NCBI GenBank assembly: GCA_020048285.1
Contig: JAIFMU010000092.1
Span: 1 to 48,654, forward strand
Direction of reading: 5' to 3'
Length of the DNA stretch: 48,654 bases
From: a bacterium
Lineage (GTDB): Bacteria > Fibrobacterota > Chitinivibrionia > Chitinivibrionales > Chitinivibrionaceae
Of the stretch, positions 25,574 to 34,783 are shown piece by piece; position 1 is the stretch's first letter, and each line of letters opens with the position of its first letter. Made by a program: the position numbers and the translations under genes. Below the pieces are notes generated by a model. It saw only the letters and a program-made list of their open reading frames with translations, ran no database searches and had not been told where the DNA came from.

Positions 25574-25718
25574 GAAGATGTGGCATTTTGTCAAAGAAAG
25601 ATGATAACGTCACACACACTGCAATTGAAATCATTGCATTTTCGACAAGGTGATCCAATTTCCTCCGAAAAATGGGATGTTGTCACAATAATGCACTCCA
25701 CAAATATGAAAGTTATTG

Positions 25719-25750
25719 TATAATTCTTAACTGAAGATGTTTGTTATAAT
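25719..25750 (+). promoter_or_regulatory. Two TATAAT boxes upstream of the LamG lipoprotein gene
   Basis: The 228-base gap 25574-25801 holds no gene. It is AT-rich and contains two exact TATAAT boxes, at 25719-25724 and 25745-25750. Neither has a good -35 at the usual distance, so the promoter call is tentative. Confidence 0.35.
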
Positions 25751-25801
25751 TGTAAAAACTGAATAATTGCAACTACCCCCGTCTATTTCTAAGGAGCTAG
25801 A

Positions 25802-26548
25802 ATGAAAAAAGCGTTACTCTCTGCCACTGTTCTTGGGATTATCATCTCTTCCTGTTCAATGATCGAAGATATCATCGGCGGTATCGACACAACAACACCC
25901 GATGGAAGCGACTCTACGATTACAAACGACACCGTTGTGGTTTCAAAATCTCTACAAATTCTTTCATTGAAAAGTTCAAATGGTCTTTTTGATCTTACGG
26001 GAAATGGTAAAATCGAGAATTTTGGCATCACAACAAATTCCGGATTCAATATTAATTCCAATTCCTATGCCATTTGCTATTCACCTGTTCTCGACACCAT
26101 TGGGTCATCAGATTTCACCATCTCCTTTACTCTCAAAGCGGAAAAACAGGATGGGGTAATCCTCTCTAAATACCGTGGTGGTGTTGGTAGTCCTGAAAAA
26201 GGGTGGAATATCCAACTTGAAGATGGAAACGGTACTCTTGGTGGGAAGGATGTCTACAAATCAGGAATCAGATTCGATATTTCAGATGGACGAAATGGTG
26301 GATGGGGCATTCTTGCTTCAGGTACCTCATTCCTCGACAACAAATGGCATGAAGTTACTATCGAGTACAACAAAAGTAGTGGGTACTCAAGAATGATTAT
26401 TGATGGCAACACCATCGACTCTGCAAGTATCTCTACGATTGGAGATGCATCAAATACCAACGAACTCTACATTGGCTATCGCGGCGACAATTGGGTTCAC
26501 CTAAATGGGTCACTCGATCATATCGAAATATTTAACGGCATTCGCTAA
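25802..26548 (+). CDS. LamG-domain lipoprotein
   Basis: Lipid-anchored exported protein of 248 residues. Lipoprotein signal with lipobox IISSC (Cys18), an acidic Thr/Asp-rich linker, and a concanavalin-like LamG/laminin_G_3 domain about 75-245. Visible family features are the DFTISFTLKA strand, W-x-E-V/T-I-E-Y (KWHEVTIEYN), and the closing GSLDHIEIFNGI strand. Such domains usually bind or recognise carbohydrate or protein, and here no catalytic domain is attached. AAGGAG sits before the ATG. It is a single-gene unit with a strong terminator. Ligand unknown. Confidence 0.85.
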   Translation: MKKALLSATVLGIIISSCSMIEDIIGGIDTTTPDGSDSTITNDTVVVSKSLQILSLKSSNGLFDLTGNGKIENFGITTNSGFNINSNSYAICYSPVLDTIGSSDFTISFTLKAEKQDGVILSKYRGGVGSPEKGWNIQLEDGNGTLGGKDVYKSGIRFDISDGRNGGWGILASGTSFLDNKWHEVTIEYNKSSGYSRMIIDGNTIDSASISTIGDASNTNELYIGYRGDNWVHLNGSLDHIEIFNGIR

Positions 26549-26568
26549 GTCTCAATAGATTACATTGC

Positions 26569-26605
26569 AGAGCCCCCGATGAATCTCTTCGTCGGGGGCT
26601 CTTTT
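26569..26605 (+). terminator. Strong terminator of the LamG lipoprotein gene
   Basis: An 11-bp stem (agagcccccga / tcgggggctct) with a 12-base loop is followed by TTTT on the plus strand. It also lies just past the stop of the minus-strand glycosyltransferase gene and could serve both. Confidence 0.9.
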
Positions 26606-26626
26606 CATTTTGGAATGACCAAATTA

Positions 26627-27793
26627 CTATTTTATCGCTTTTTCATAAGAACAAAGGGCGCGTTTTCCAATTGAGTCCAGAGAAAATTCAGAACAATATC
26701 TTTCCTGTGCCTGAACTGCCATGAGATAGCGAAAGTCGCAATTTTCATAGGAACGAATCGCTTCTGCAAGCTTTTCATAATCGTATTCAGGAAAAAGTCG
26801 CCCCGTGACACCATCGGTAACGATATCCACCATTCCTCCCGAATCTGTACAAATAAGCGGTACCCCCATTCGCGCAGCTTCGAGCAGAACCATTCCAAGG
26901 CCTTCGCGGAATGAAGGCAGGATAAAGATATCTGCTTTTTCAAAATAGTTGGCCAGATCACTCGGCACTACAGAATCGACCCAGGTTATTCGTTCCAAGA
27001 GATTCAGATCGTCAGCAAGCTGAGAAAGAGCCCCTTTTTCCTTACCATGACCGATTATCGTTAAGTGGTAGTCTGTATCGAGTAATCCCATTGCATTTAT
27101 CAATAAATCAATTCCCTTTTGCTTGACTAACCGACCAATTAAGAGAATAGATCTTCCCGAGGATTGTACTGGTTCCAACAGAGGGACTACGCTTTCGCGG
27201 ACAGGCATAGGAACTATATCAAACTGCCAATTCACATTAGGAAAATGTTTTTCAATTACCGATCGAAGATAGTTTGATATTACTTGGATACGAGTGGCAT
27301 TTCCAAAAACAATCCGTGCAAAGGGGCGCAAAAACCATTTTTTGTCCAGCATCACCGAATCGGTGCCATGCGATGTTACCACATAGGGAATTTTAAAGAG
27401 ACGCGTCACCATCCAAACAGTCACCCCTGATGGTATCCACCAATGGGCGTGAATCAAATCCGGCTTTTCTTCGCGAATCAGTCGAACGATATGAAAAAAC
27501 TGTGCCACTAGAAATCCTACAAACAGAACTGCATTGACAGGACTTTTCATAACTAATTCATGCATAATACCCATATATGCTAGCCGTTCAAGAGAATCAG
27601 GGGCGTAGCGAAAACGGCTGATGCGGTATCCATCTTCGGACTGCTCCTCTAATGCTAGGCCTATCGCATGAGGAGCTGACACGACGACATCAACTCCATT
27701 ACTTTTCAACGACTGATGAAAATTGCGCATAAACGGAGCCACTGTATCTTCACCGTGGCGTGGGAAAACGTGACTAACCGTTAAGACTTTCAT
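26627..27793 (-). CDS. GT4-family glycosyltransferase
   Basis: Cytoplasmic GT-B retaining glycosyltransferase of family 4, which moves a sugar from a nucleotide-sugar donor to a lipid or glycan acceptor. Length 388 is normal. N-terminal acceptor domain about 1-185 (starts MKVLTVSHVFPR, with the HAHW and SHGTDS motifs). C-terminal donor domain about 200-380, with IGRLVKQKGID, a glycine-rich turn and the E-x7-E type motif FREGLGMVLLEAA. Its start overlaps the YfhO gene by four bases, so the two are coupled. Context (YfhO plus a UPF0104 flippase-like protein) suggests assembly of a surface glycoconjugate. Sugar and acceptor unknown. Confidence 0.92.
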   Translation of the reverse strand: MKVLTVSHVFPRHGEDTVAPFMRNFHQSLKSNGVDVVVSAPHAIGLALEEQSEDGYRISRFRYAPDSLERLAYMGIMHELVMKSPVNAVLFVGFLVAQFFHIVRLIREEKPDLIHAHWWIPSGVTVWMVTRLFKIPYVVTSHGTDSVMLDKKWFLRPFARIVFGNATRIQVISNYLRSVIEKHFPNVNWQFDIVPMPVRESVVPLLEPVQSSGRSILLIGRLVKQKGIDLLINAMGLLDTDYHLTIIGHGKEKGALSQLADDLNLLERITWVDSVVPSDLANYFEKADIFILPSFREGLGMVLLEAARMGVPLICTDSGGMVDIVTDGVTGRLFPEYDYEKLAEAIRSYENCDFRYLMAVQAQERYCSEFSLDSIGKRALCSYEKAIK

Positions 27794-30267
27794 TCCGCAA
27801 TGACTTTCTTACGACGAAGCACAAGGGCTGCAATGGCAGTAAGAATCGTCAAGATCCAAATCGGTGCAGAAACGGCAAGAGCATTTCCAAGATAGAGCGA
27901 TTTAGGACGCAATTCGACAGTGTGTTTTCCCGCAGAGACTTCGAGTGCCATCCACGTCATATCAGCGCGAAGGGGTTCCACTCGTTTACCATTAAGAAGT
28001 ATTTCCCAACCAGGATACCACACTTCAGCAATGCGAAGCAATCCCTGAGCAGGAACTTCCACTTCGGCAATACGGTCATTTGTTGTGTATTTTTTCCAAC
28101 GAACGGGAATAATCGGATTCAGAGTCGAACCATTTACAGATGGAAATGACGGTTTCTTTTCGAGAAGTACTACAGTGCGGACCGCATGTCCTTGGGAATA
28201 AAACAGTTCATTCATGCGATTGAAACGATCTGTTTTGCGAATTGCCGATCCACCCTGATCATTGCTAATAGTATCAATCCGCACAGTTGTATCAACAACC
28301 TGATACTGCTGCGTGAAAGAGATCCGGGGAAGGGCATTCTGATTTTTCAAAGCCATCAACATACCATCATTCATAACCATTACATATTCGCAGTTAGCAA
28401 CATTCAAATAGGGGTTACCCATTTGGTATGACGCCAGATTTAACATTCTCTGCCCTGTTGAATCATAGACAGTGTGAAAAATATCGAAATTTGCTCCACG
28501 TCCATACACACCGGGGCGCACTTCGTGTTGTGCTGTCGGCTGTTCACCGCGGAATGCGCGATACCACTGTAGTTCATTGTCGTGGAATCCATTCACTCCT
28601 TCGAGATTGTAGACTCCTGCCATACTTTCAATAGGAGCAGTACCTTCAGTAAAATGAATTCTGAATGGAGCATTTTTGAATTCGCTCTGCAGGTCGCGAA
28701 TCGCCTGAGGGGTACGAGTAAACTGGCCCGAAGGAGTGACAACGACAAACTGGCGGTCAATACGAATGGTATCAACCAAGCCAAATAGTAACATCGTTCC
28801 AATGAGATAGGTGGGTTTCAATTTCCCTTTCATGACAAAAAAGAGCATAGCCAAAATCGTCATTGCCATGAACCACCATCCCCACAACGCGGGGATGAAA
28901 TTTTTGGCATAATTCAAATCGTAAACAGATTTGTTGGCCATAAACTTTTCACCGGTAGCAATGAATAACGGCGCATAGAGTTCACTATTCAAGGAGAGTA
29001 GTGTCAGAACAGTCAGCACCACCATCGAACTGATCAACCCTTTTTCCCAGATGTTTTTCCCTTTTTCAGAAAGTGATTCCCAGAATTTTTCATCGAGATC
29101 TTTCATAAAAAAGACAGACAAAAGGACAGAGGCAAAAGAGAACCAGAACATAATCATACTGAGAGCGCGGAACTTGTTGACACCGGGAATGAAATTATAG
29201 GCAAACTGCACCATTGGCGTATGTTGCCCCATACTCATCAAGAACGAAAAGATAGCTGTGCCTAGCCAGAAAATGCGCCAAGCTTGCGGTTTTGCGATTA
29301 CCGCAAGAGCGGCACCGATCATGGCCATAGCACCAACATATTCACTGTTCAACTTGAACTGATTGTCACCCCAATAGTTCTGAAGATGGTTTCCAAAGTC
29401 AGGAACCCATAGCGAAAAAGCATCGCCCCAGTGAAGCGACCACGATGCTACAAAAGCGATATCTTTCATAGTTCCACGGACTGACCACGCATCATTGACA
29501 AAGGAGAATGCCGGCCACAACTGCACCGCACCAAATGCGACACCCATGAATATTGCAATCCAGAAAGCGACCGAACAAAGGAGAGCTGATTTTACATTTC
29601 TATCAATCACAAACTGACGTATCGTGTACATCAACCAATACGCCCCCATTCCCCACATGACAAAGTAGGTCATTTGAATATGTGATGTCAGGATAGACAT
29701 TCCCACGCCAAACGAGACAGCAACAACTCGCCAAAACGAGGGTGTTTCAAGAAGAAATTTTAATTGCCAGATAATAAAGGGAAGCCAAGTGATCACATAA
29801 ATTTTCCCATCGTGTCCCGGAAGTACATGTGACAGTAGCTGAGGATTAAGCATGTAGAACAGTGCGCCGACGAAAGAGATAAATGCGGGCACTTTAAATG
29901 CGCGTCGTAACATTACAAAGAAAAATACGCCCGCGAGGAATATGTGGAATACCATGGTAACGCCGACACGCTTATGGGTTGGGAAAAAATGAGATATGAC
30001 CATTGATGGCGGATACATAATATCGCCTGCAGTGGCATCAATAGTAGGCATTCCACTCAGAGTTGCCGGATTCCAAAGCGCAACTTGGTGATCTTTTACC
30101 AATGTCTGCTCGAGCAGGTGTTTTGCTCCCATCGCATTGACTTGGTCGCTCATCTGATTGCCAAGAATCATGTTCTTTTGAAACAGAAACTCACCAAAAA
30201 GACCCACCACGACAAGCAATAGTATCGTCATGTACAGTGGCATTTCCCACTTATTCTTTGTTTCCAC
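27790..30267 (-). CDS. YfhO-family polytopic membrane protein
   Basis: Large integral membrane protein of 825 residues, YfhO family (GT-C-like fold, proposed glycosyltransferase using lipid-linked sugar). A first TM helix (about 12-30) is followed by a periplasmic loop with FPTHKRVG, then about ten more TM helices to about residue 500, a periplasmic domain with the family features AGVYNLEGVNGFHDNEL and VWYPGWEILLNG, and a final TM helix (about 795-817). GTG start with AGGAGG four bases upstream. It is coupled to GT4 downstream and preceded by the UPF0104 gene 54 bases away. In Firmicutes YfhO decorates lipoteichoic acid; here the acceptor must differ and is unknown. Confidence 0.9.
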   Translation of the reverse strand: METKNKWEMPLYMTILLLVVVGLFGEFLFQKNMILGNQMSDQVNAMGAKHLLEQTLVKDHQVALWNPATLSGMPTIDATAGDIMYPPSMVISHFFPTHKRVGVTMVFHIFLAGVFFFVMLRRAFKVPAFISFVGALFYMLNPQLLSHVLPGHDGKIYVITWLPFIIWQLKFLLETPSFWRVVAVSFGVGMSILTSHIQMTYFVMWGMGAYWLMYTIRQFVIDRNVKSALLCSVAFWIAIFMGVAFGAVQLWPAFSFVNDAWSVRGTMKDIAFVASWSLHWGDAFSLWVPDFGNHLQNYWGDNQFKLNSEYVGAMAMIGAALAVIAKPQAWRIFWLGTAIFSFLMSMGQHTPMVQFAYNFIPGVNKFRALSMIMFWFSFASVLLSVFFMKDLDEKFWESLSEKGKNIWEKGLISSMVVLTVLTLLSLNSELYAPLFIATGEKFMANKSVYDLNYAKNFIPALWGWWFMAMTILAMLFFVMKGKLKPTYLIGTMLLFGLVDTIRIDRQFVVVTPSGQFTRTPQAIRDLQSEFKNAPFRIHFTEGTAPIESMAGVYNLEGVNGFHDNELQWYRAFRGEQPTAQHEVRPGVYGRGANFDIFHTVYDSTGQRMLNLASYQMGNPYLNVANCEYVMVMNDGMLMALKNQNALPRISFTQQYQVVDTTVRIDTISNDQGGSAIRKTDRFNRMNELFYSQGHAVRTVVLLEKKPSFPSVNGSTLNPIIPVRWKKYTTNDRIAEVEVPAQGLLRIAEVWYPGWEILLNGKRVEPLRADMTWMALEVSAGKHTVELRPKSLYLGNALAVSAPIWILTILTAIAALVLRRKKVIAE

Positions 30268-30321
30268 GAAACCTCCTATTTCACTACATTAGTTGTAAAT
30301 TGTTAACGTTATTATACAAAA

Positions 30322-31287
30322 TCATTTTTTCAAACTATTCTTTACCACGATTTTTTCATATAGAACAGGGATAATCCCAATAAGATTAACCAAGTGACTA
30401 ATCGAATTGATTGCTATATAGACGAGCATCTCTTCACGTGATCTACCCAACGATGTAAAAAGAAGAATTCCCATAACTTCGCGAACACCTAAGCCATTTG
30501 GGGCGAAAGGAACCAGAACCGCCATGAGTTCAATCACCGGTATAAATGTTAGCATTTCTATAGGATACCACGAACCGGTAACACCCTTGACCAGAATCAA
30601 CGCAATAACAACCGTTATTGATTGTGCAAGCATACTGATACAGACATTGAGAAACATTCGAGTGGGGTTACTGCGGAACTGCTGAAAAGCAAGCACAACA
30701 CTTCGAAGAAATGTGCGAATTTTTGCCGGGATTACTCGCGATAAAAGGCGACCTGTAAATGAACTTAAACGGCGGGAATAGAGAACTGCAAATCCTCCAA
30801 CAAAGAGAACTGTCGATGCGACGAGGGCCGGCATCAGTTGAGCAAAACCTTGTCGAGATGTGAGTTGCACAACGCCAAAGAGCGACAAAACAAGAAAAGG
30901 GATCATGCCAGTGATACGAAAAAAGAGAGAAAGACTGACAATCTGATCAGTGGTCAGATGGTTCGTAAGCATAGCGCCGCGAACAATGTCCTGGCCAACA
31001 CTTGAGGGAATAACCAAGGAATAATATCGCGACTTCATATCCAAGACAAATAGATCTGTTACGCGAATAGAACGAGTAAAATGACGGGATAAATACTGAA
31101 ATCGATATGATTGCAACCAGAGTCGTATGAAGAGTAAAAGTAGAAACGATGGGATAACCCACCAAGGAACAGACGCAAACTGCACTCCAACTTTCTGCAA
31201 ATCAATGGTCCATAAAATCCAAACGAGTGGCAACAGTATAAACATCATTTTAATCAATGAAGTACATTTTTTTGCGACCGATTTCAT
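30322..31287 (-). CDS. UPF0104 / flippase-like integral membrane protein
   Basis: Integral membrane protein of 321 residues with about eight TM helices, matching the UPF0104 (AglD/MprF N-terminal flippase-like) family. Family features are the SYRFQYLSRHF segment, SVGQDIVRGAML after TM2-3, and the late PFAPNGLGVREVMG motif. Members are thought to move or modify lipid-linked sugars or lipids across the membrane. It heads the probable operon UPF0104 - YfhO - GT4, consistent with a lipid-linked glycan pathway. GGAG precedes the ATG by five bases. Confidence 0.88.
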   Translation of the reverse strand: MKSVAKKCTSLIKMMFILLPLVWILWTIDLQKVGVQFASVPWWVIPSFLLLLFIRLWLQSYRFQYLSRHFTRSIRVTDLFVLDMKSRYYSLVIPSSVGQDIVRGAMLTNHLTTDQIVSLSLFFRITGMIPFLVLSLFGVVQLTSRQGFAQLMPALVASTVLFVGGFAVLYSRRLSSFTGRLLSRVIPAKIRTFLRSVVLAFQQFRSNPTRMFLNVCISMLAQSITVVIALILVKGVTGSWYPIEMLTFIPVIELMAVLVPFAPNGLGVREVMGILLFTSLGRSREEMLVYIAINSISHLVNLIGIIPVLYEKIVVKNSLKK

Positions 31288-31387
31288 ACTACTCCGGATT
31301 TAGACGAACAAAGAGAGACAAATATAAATCACAACCTCTCTTTTATGCCGTGCCATAACGGTAATTCTGTATAGGTTGATAACATTC

Positions 31388-32407
31388 TTATATCAAGCAA
31401 ACCTGATTTCTGCCGTTGTTTTTTGCTTTGTAGAGAGCCGAATCTACTCGAGCAACAAGATCGCTCGCCGATTCGCCAAACTGGTATTCTGTCACGCCAG
31501 CTGAAACGGTAACAGTTCCGGGCATTTCCTTGCCAGATTCACTGCGAAGGCTTGTATTTTCAAAGGCTTGACGAATCCCTTCAGCCACCATCAGAGCCGA
31601 TTCGCTACCAGTTTCAGGAAGCAGAACAATAAACTCTTCACCGCCAAACCGAGCTGCGATATCTTCGTGGCGAACACGGACATCGATTCGCTGAGCTACA
31701 TATTTAAGAATTTGATCGCCAATCAGATGACCATAGGTATCGTTCACCAATTTAAAATGATCAATGTCAACCATGATCACAGAGAACACTCGATTTCTCC
31801 GCCGAGAGAGCGAAATTTGACGTGCTAACGCTTCATCGAATGCTTTGCGATTGGCAATTCCTGTCAGTTCATCGCGACGAACTTCTTCCTGAAGGAGAGA
31901 TAACGCTGCGCGCAGTGAATCTAATTCCAACTGAACAGTATCTAAACCTTCTTCGACGCGAGCTGACTTTTCTCCAAAAAGTCGCGCTTGATCGACAATC
32001 CTCGCAACTACTACTCGAATTTCCTGAACCGATTCCACTTCGTTTAATTCATTTGCACATTCGATCATTGTGGAAGTGAAACCGCTGCTTTCACCAGAAA
32101 GATCCGAAACCGTCCGGTATAACTCGGTCACCATTTCCTGAAGTTCATCGCGAAGACGAATCAGTTCACGTTCATTGATATCTTCGCAGAACTGCAAGAA
32201 CAACGAATCCATCATATCGTGAGTAAACCGGTCGTTGGTCTGGCGAAGTGCGTCAATGACGGATACCAATTCTGGTTCCTCTTGGCGAACATAGCGATAC
32301 CAAACGGTGTAATTATGTGGGGTTACAGGAATTCCCAAAGTGTGCATGATTTCAATAGCGGATTTTTGGAATGACTCAATTTGTTCACGTGTATCATCTC
32401 TGTACAT
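31388..32407 (-). CDS. Cytoplasmic GGDEF diguanylate cyclase
   Basis: Soluble diguanylate cyclase of 339 residues. The helical N-terminal domain (about 1-165, with IPVTPHNYTVWYRYV) is of the type found in many proteobacterial GGDEF proteins and is followed by a coiled coil (about 120-180) and the GGDEF domain (about 180-339). The active site GGEEF is intact and so is the inhibitory site RHED, in contrast to the membrane cyclase at 0.9-2.4 kb. It should therefore show product feedback. GGGAG precedes the ATG. It sits 77 bases downstream of the DUF2141 gene on the same strand and may belong to that transcript. Confidence 0.93.
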   Translation of the reverse strand: MYRDDTREQIESFQKSAIEIMHTLGIPVTPHNYTVWYRYVRQEEPELVSVIDALRQTNDRFTHDMMDSLFLQFCEDINERELIRLRDELQEMVTELYRTVSDLSGESSGFTSTMIECANELNEVESVQEIRVVVARIVDQARLFGEKSARVEEGLDTVQLELDSLRAALSLLQEEVRRDELTGIANRKAFDEALARQISLSRRRNRVFSVIMVDIDHFKLVNDTYGHLIGDQILKYVAQRIDVRVRHEDIAARFGGEEFIVLLPETGSESALMVAEGIRQAFENTSLRSESGKEMPGTVTVSAGVTEYQFGESASDLVARVDSALYKAKNNGRNQVCLI

Positions 32408-32484
32408 TACAGCTCCCTCGCTGGATAGAACAGAGTAAAGTATATACCATGTCCACGAAAAAATGGGCCGGAATATGCACCTTT

Positions 32485-32892
32485 TTATTTCGGATAGATC
32501 ATCTGAATGGTCATCGCTTTGATGGCTGGAATAGTAAACGAAGCGGGGGTGTACTTGGGAATCCCTGCAGGTTTATAGTTTGAAGAAAACCCATACCCTT
32601 CGACAGGACCAGGCGGTGTCCATTTCATTGTGAGTACACCGTTTTTATCCGTGTCGTGAACTATGCGAATGGCGTATTCACCTTCAGGAATCGATTCAAA
32701 ATGAAACGAAACAATCCCATTGATCGCGTCCGCCGTTTTAGTGGGAAGTTTCAGTTTCATCCAGTTTGATTTTTGGTGAAGAAAGAGAAGAATCGTTCCG
32801 CCTCGTTCTGATTTGATACCCGTAACGGAGACGGTCAGTTCTGCCGATAAACCCAACGAAATGATAACTAACATACAGAGCGCTGATTTCAT
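32485..32892 (-). CDS. DUF2141 exported protein
   Basis: Small secreted or periplasmic protein (about 135 residues) of family DUF2141. A signal peptide (1-17) precedes a compact beta-sandwich-type domain, with the family phrases FHFESIPEGEYAIRIVHD followed by D-K-N-G and GYGFSSN. Function of the family is unknown. I choose the ATG at 32892, which gives a clean signal peptide with AGGA upstream, over an upstream start at 32928 that would overlap Nif3. It follows the Nif3-like gene by eight bases, so it is co-transcribed. Confidence 0.88.
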   Translation of the reverse strand: MKSALCMLVIISLGLSAELTVSVTGIKSERGGTILLFLHQKSNWMKLKLPTKTADAINGIVSFHFESIPEGEYAIRIVHDTDKNGVLTMKWTPPGPVEGYGFSSNYKPAGIPKYTPASFTIPAIKAMTIQMIYPK

Positions 32893-32900
32893 TGATAATC

Positions 32901-33662
32901 CTAGAGCAGAGTCGGACAAGCGACCCAAACCATTTCAATGTTCGGGAACTGCTTTTGCATGTGGTCTTGAAGAAGTGAAATACCGACGGTTTCTGAAGCG
33001 TGGTGCCCGAGAAACAGCACAGAAATCCCATAATCGTGAGCATCGTGGTAAAATTCAGACTGTTCACCGGTGATCAAGAGTTGTACACCGAGCTGTGCAG
33101 CTTCGATCAGATCATCTCGTCCACAGGCACCGCTCATTGCAGCAACGTTAGTAATCGGCTCATCAGAAACCCGGAGTAGTTTCGGAATACAGTTCAAGGT
33201 TGAGCCCAATTTTTCTGCCAGTGAATCGATATTTTGTGGCGAAGAGAAACTCCCCAAAGCACCAAGTTTCAGTGGATGGCAATCACAGAATCGCCCACTT
33301 GGTTCAGCACCGATCAGTTTTAGCAGGCCTGAATTGTTTCCTAATTCACCGTGAGCGTCCAGAGGAAGGTGCATCGCATAAAGAGAGAGGTTATTTTCAA
33401 AGAGAATGCCGATTCGTTTGCGGTGCACGCCAGTGATAACCGGGTTTGCTTTCCCCCAAAAAAGTCCGTGATGAACAATAAGCATATCGGCGTTCGCTTC
33501 AGCGGCTTTAGCAAACGTGGCAATGCCTGAATCCACGGCAAAGGCAATGGTACGAACAGCGTCTGAGCCTTCAAACTGTAGCCCATTCCAACTAATTTCA
33601 GAAACGGAGTGCACCTGAAACAGCGAATCGAGGTAGGATACAACCGCATCTCTTTGAATCAT
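32901..33662 (-). CDS. Nif3-like dinuclear metal centre protein
   Basis: Nif3/YbgI/YqfO family protein, a ring-forming hexamer with two metal ions per subunit and formerly annotated as GTP cyclohydrolase I type 2; its true reaction is unresolved. Length 253 matches the short form lacking the inserted domain. Metal-site residues are visible: His64-His65 in IVHHGLFWG, the Asp in HLPLDAH and the late HHASE motif (LGHHASETVG). WNGLQ at 25-29 is also typical. Its ATG overlaps the stop of the upstream receiver-like gene (ATGA), so the two are coupled. Confidence 0.93.
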   Translation of the reverse strand: MIQRDAVVSYLDSLFQVHSVSEISWNGLQFEGSDAVRTIAFAVDSGIATFAKAAEANADMLIVHHGLFWGKANPVITGVHRKRIGILFENNLSLYAMHLPLDAHGELGNNSGLLKLIGAEPSGRFCDCHPLKLGALGSFSSPQNIDSLAEKLGSTLNCIPKLLRVSDEPITNVAAMSGACGRDDLIEAAQLGVQLLITGEQSEFYHDAHDYGISVLFLGHHASETVGISLLQDHMQKQFPNIEMVWVACPTLL

Positions 33663-34195
33663 TTAGTCTCCTGTCTTTTAATAATCTCTTTGATCAATTG
33701 AATCAATTTGAATTGGTCGATCGGCTTTGTCAATTCACGGGCACCTTGTGCCAATAGTATCTCAACCTGCGTTTGGGCGACCTTATCTTTGTGAAAGAGA
33801 ATATACTCGATGTCTGGATACATGGTTCGACCGGTGGTGAAAAGATCGTGACACAGTTTCCAATCATTGGGCGGATCCATATCCATAAATACAATTGGAA
33901 TATGGTTGTCGATGATATAGTCTTCAGCTTTTGCGGCAACATCAAACTCCACAACATCGCAATAGGGAGTTAAAATTGATTTCAATGTTCCCACAAAGAG
34001 TCTAACCGTTCCATAAATGAGAACCTTAGGCTTTAACGATGTCGCCTGAGGACGCGCCTGCTCCCGCAAATCTTTTTCGCGATCTTCGGTCTTAAGTCGC
34101 GCTTTGACCGTTTGATTAATACGTTTCGTCTCTTTTTCGCGGTGCATAGTGTTCAATTTCTGAAGTAGATCATCGCGTTTTCCATCAAAACTCAT
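33659..34195 (-). CDS. Receiver-like protein with charged N-terminal tail
   Basis: Cytoplasmic protein of about 178 residues: a Lys/Glu/Arg-rich helical tail (about 1-60) followed by a CheY-like receiver fold (about 60-175). The central strand VFMDMDP carries an Asp at the acceptor position and TKPID supplies the conserved lysine, but strand 1 (KVLIYGTVR) lacks the acidic metal-binding pair. Phosphorylation is thus doubtful, and it has no output domain. I prefer the ATG at 34195 with AAGGA upstream; an ATG at 34213 adds six residues. First gene of the operon with Nif3 and DUF2141. Role unknown. Confidence 0.7.
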   Translation of the reverse strand: MSFDGKRDDLLQKLNTMHREKETKRINQTVKARLKTEDREKDLREQARPQATSLKPKVLIYGTVRLFVGTLKSILTPYCDVVEFDVAAKAEDYIIDNHIPIVFMDMDPPNDWKLCHDLFTTGRTMYPDIEYILFHKDKVAQTQVEILLAQGARELTKPIDQFKLIQLIKEIIKRQETK

Positions 34196-34333
34196 ATAGC
34201 CATCCTTGTTCATCTTTAGTAAATTGATTTTACATTAAAAGAGTATTTATGTAAAGAGGCTTGTAAAACTTTGAGTCAACGGAGGCGGTAAACTATTTTA
34301 GCTCGGAAATTTCACTCTGTTCAAGGAGCTTGC

Positions 34334-34783
34334 ATGAGATGTCCCTATTGTGGCGAAAACCGCGACAAGGTAGTTGATTCGCGTACGAGTAAAGAAGGAG
34401 CAGCAACACGCCGCCGCCGCGAGTGCCTCGATTGTGGGCATCGCTTTACCACCTATGAATATGTTGAACAGATTGAATTGGCGATCATTAAAAAAGATTT
34501 GCGCCGCGAACCATTTGAGCGGCAGAAGCTCGTTTCCGGAATTTCTAGTTCTTGCGTGAAACGTCCCGTGTCGGTTGAAACGATCGAAGATATTGTCGAT
34601 CGCGTGCAACATCGCATTGAACAGGATCCCCGCGGAGAGATCGAATCGATAAAAGTTGGAGAACTGGTGATGGATGAATTGGCGAAAGTTGATCAGATCG
34701 CTTATATCAGATTTGCATCAGTCTACCGCAATTTCCGCACCACCGAAGAATTTATTAGTCAAGTTAGTGAGTTAGTACGATGA
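34334..34783 (+). CDS. nrdR: Transcriptional repressor NrdR
   Basis: NrdR represses ribonucleotide reductase genes when dATP is high. Length (149) is standard. The zinc ribbon is complete (Cys3, Cys6, Cys31, Cys34) with the DSRTSKEG and RRRREC segments, and is followed by the ATP-cone domain (about 49-139) starting KKDLRREPFERQKL. AAGGAG precedes the ATG. Its last codons overlap the start of the DacB gene by four bases, so a DNA-precursor regulator is here coupled to cell-wall genes. No NrdR box was identified in the window. Confidence 0.96.
   Translation: MRCPYCGENRDKVVDSRTSKEGAATRRRRECLDCGHRFTTYEYVEQIELAIIKKDLRREPFERQKLVSGISSSCVKRPVSVETIEDIVDRVQHRIEQDPRGEIESIKVGELVMDELAKVDQIAYIRFASVYRNFRTTEEFISQVSELVR

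Noticed and set aside
31310-31343. Terminator after the GGDEF gene at 31.4 kb
   Set aside because: The 8-base arms are separated by an 18-base loop with weak pairing and no clear T-run.
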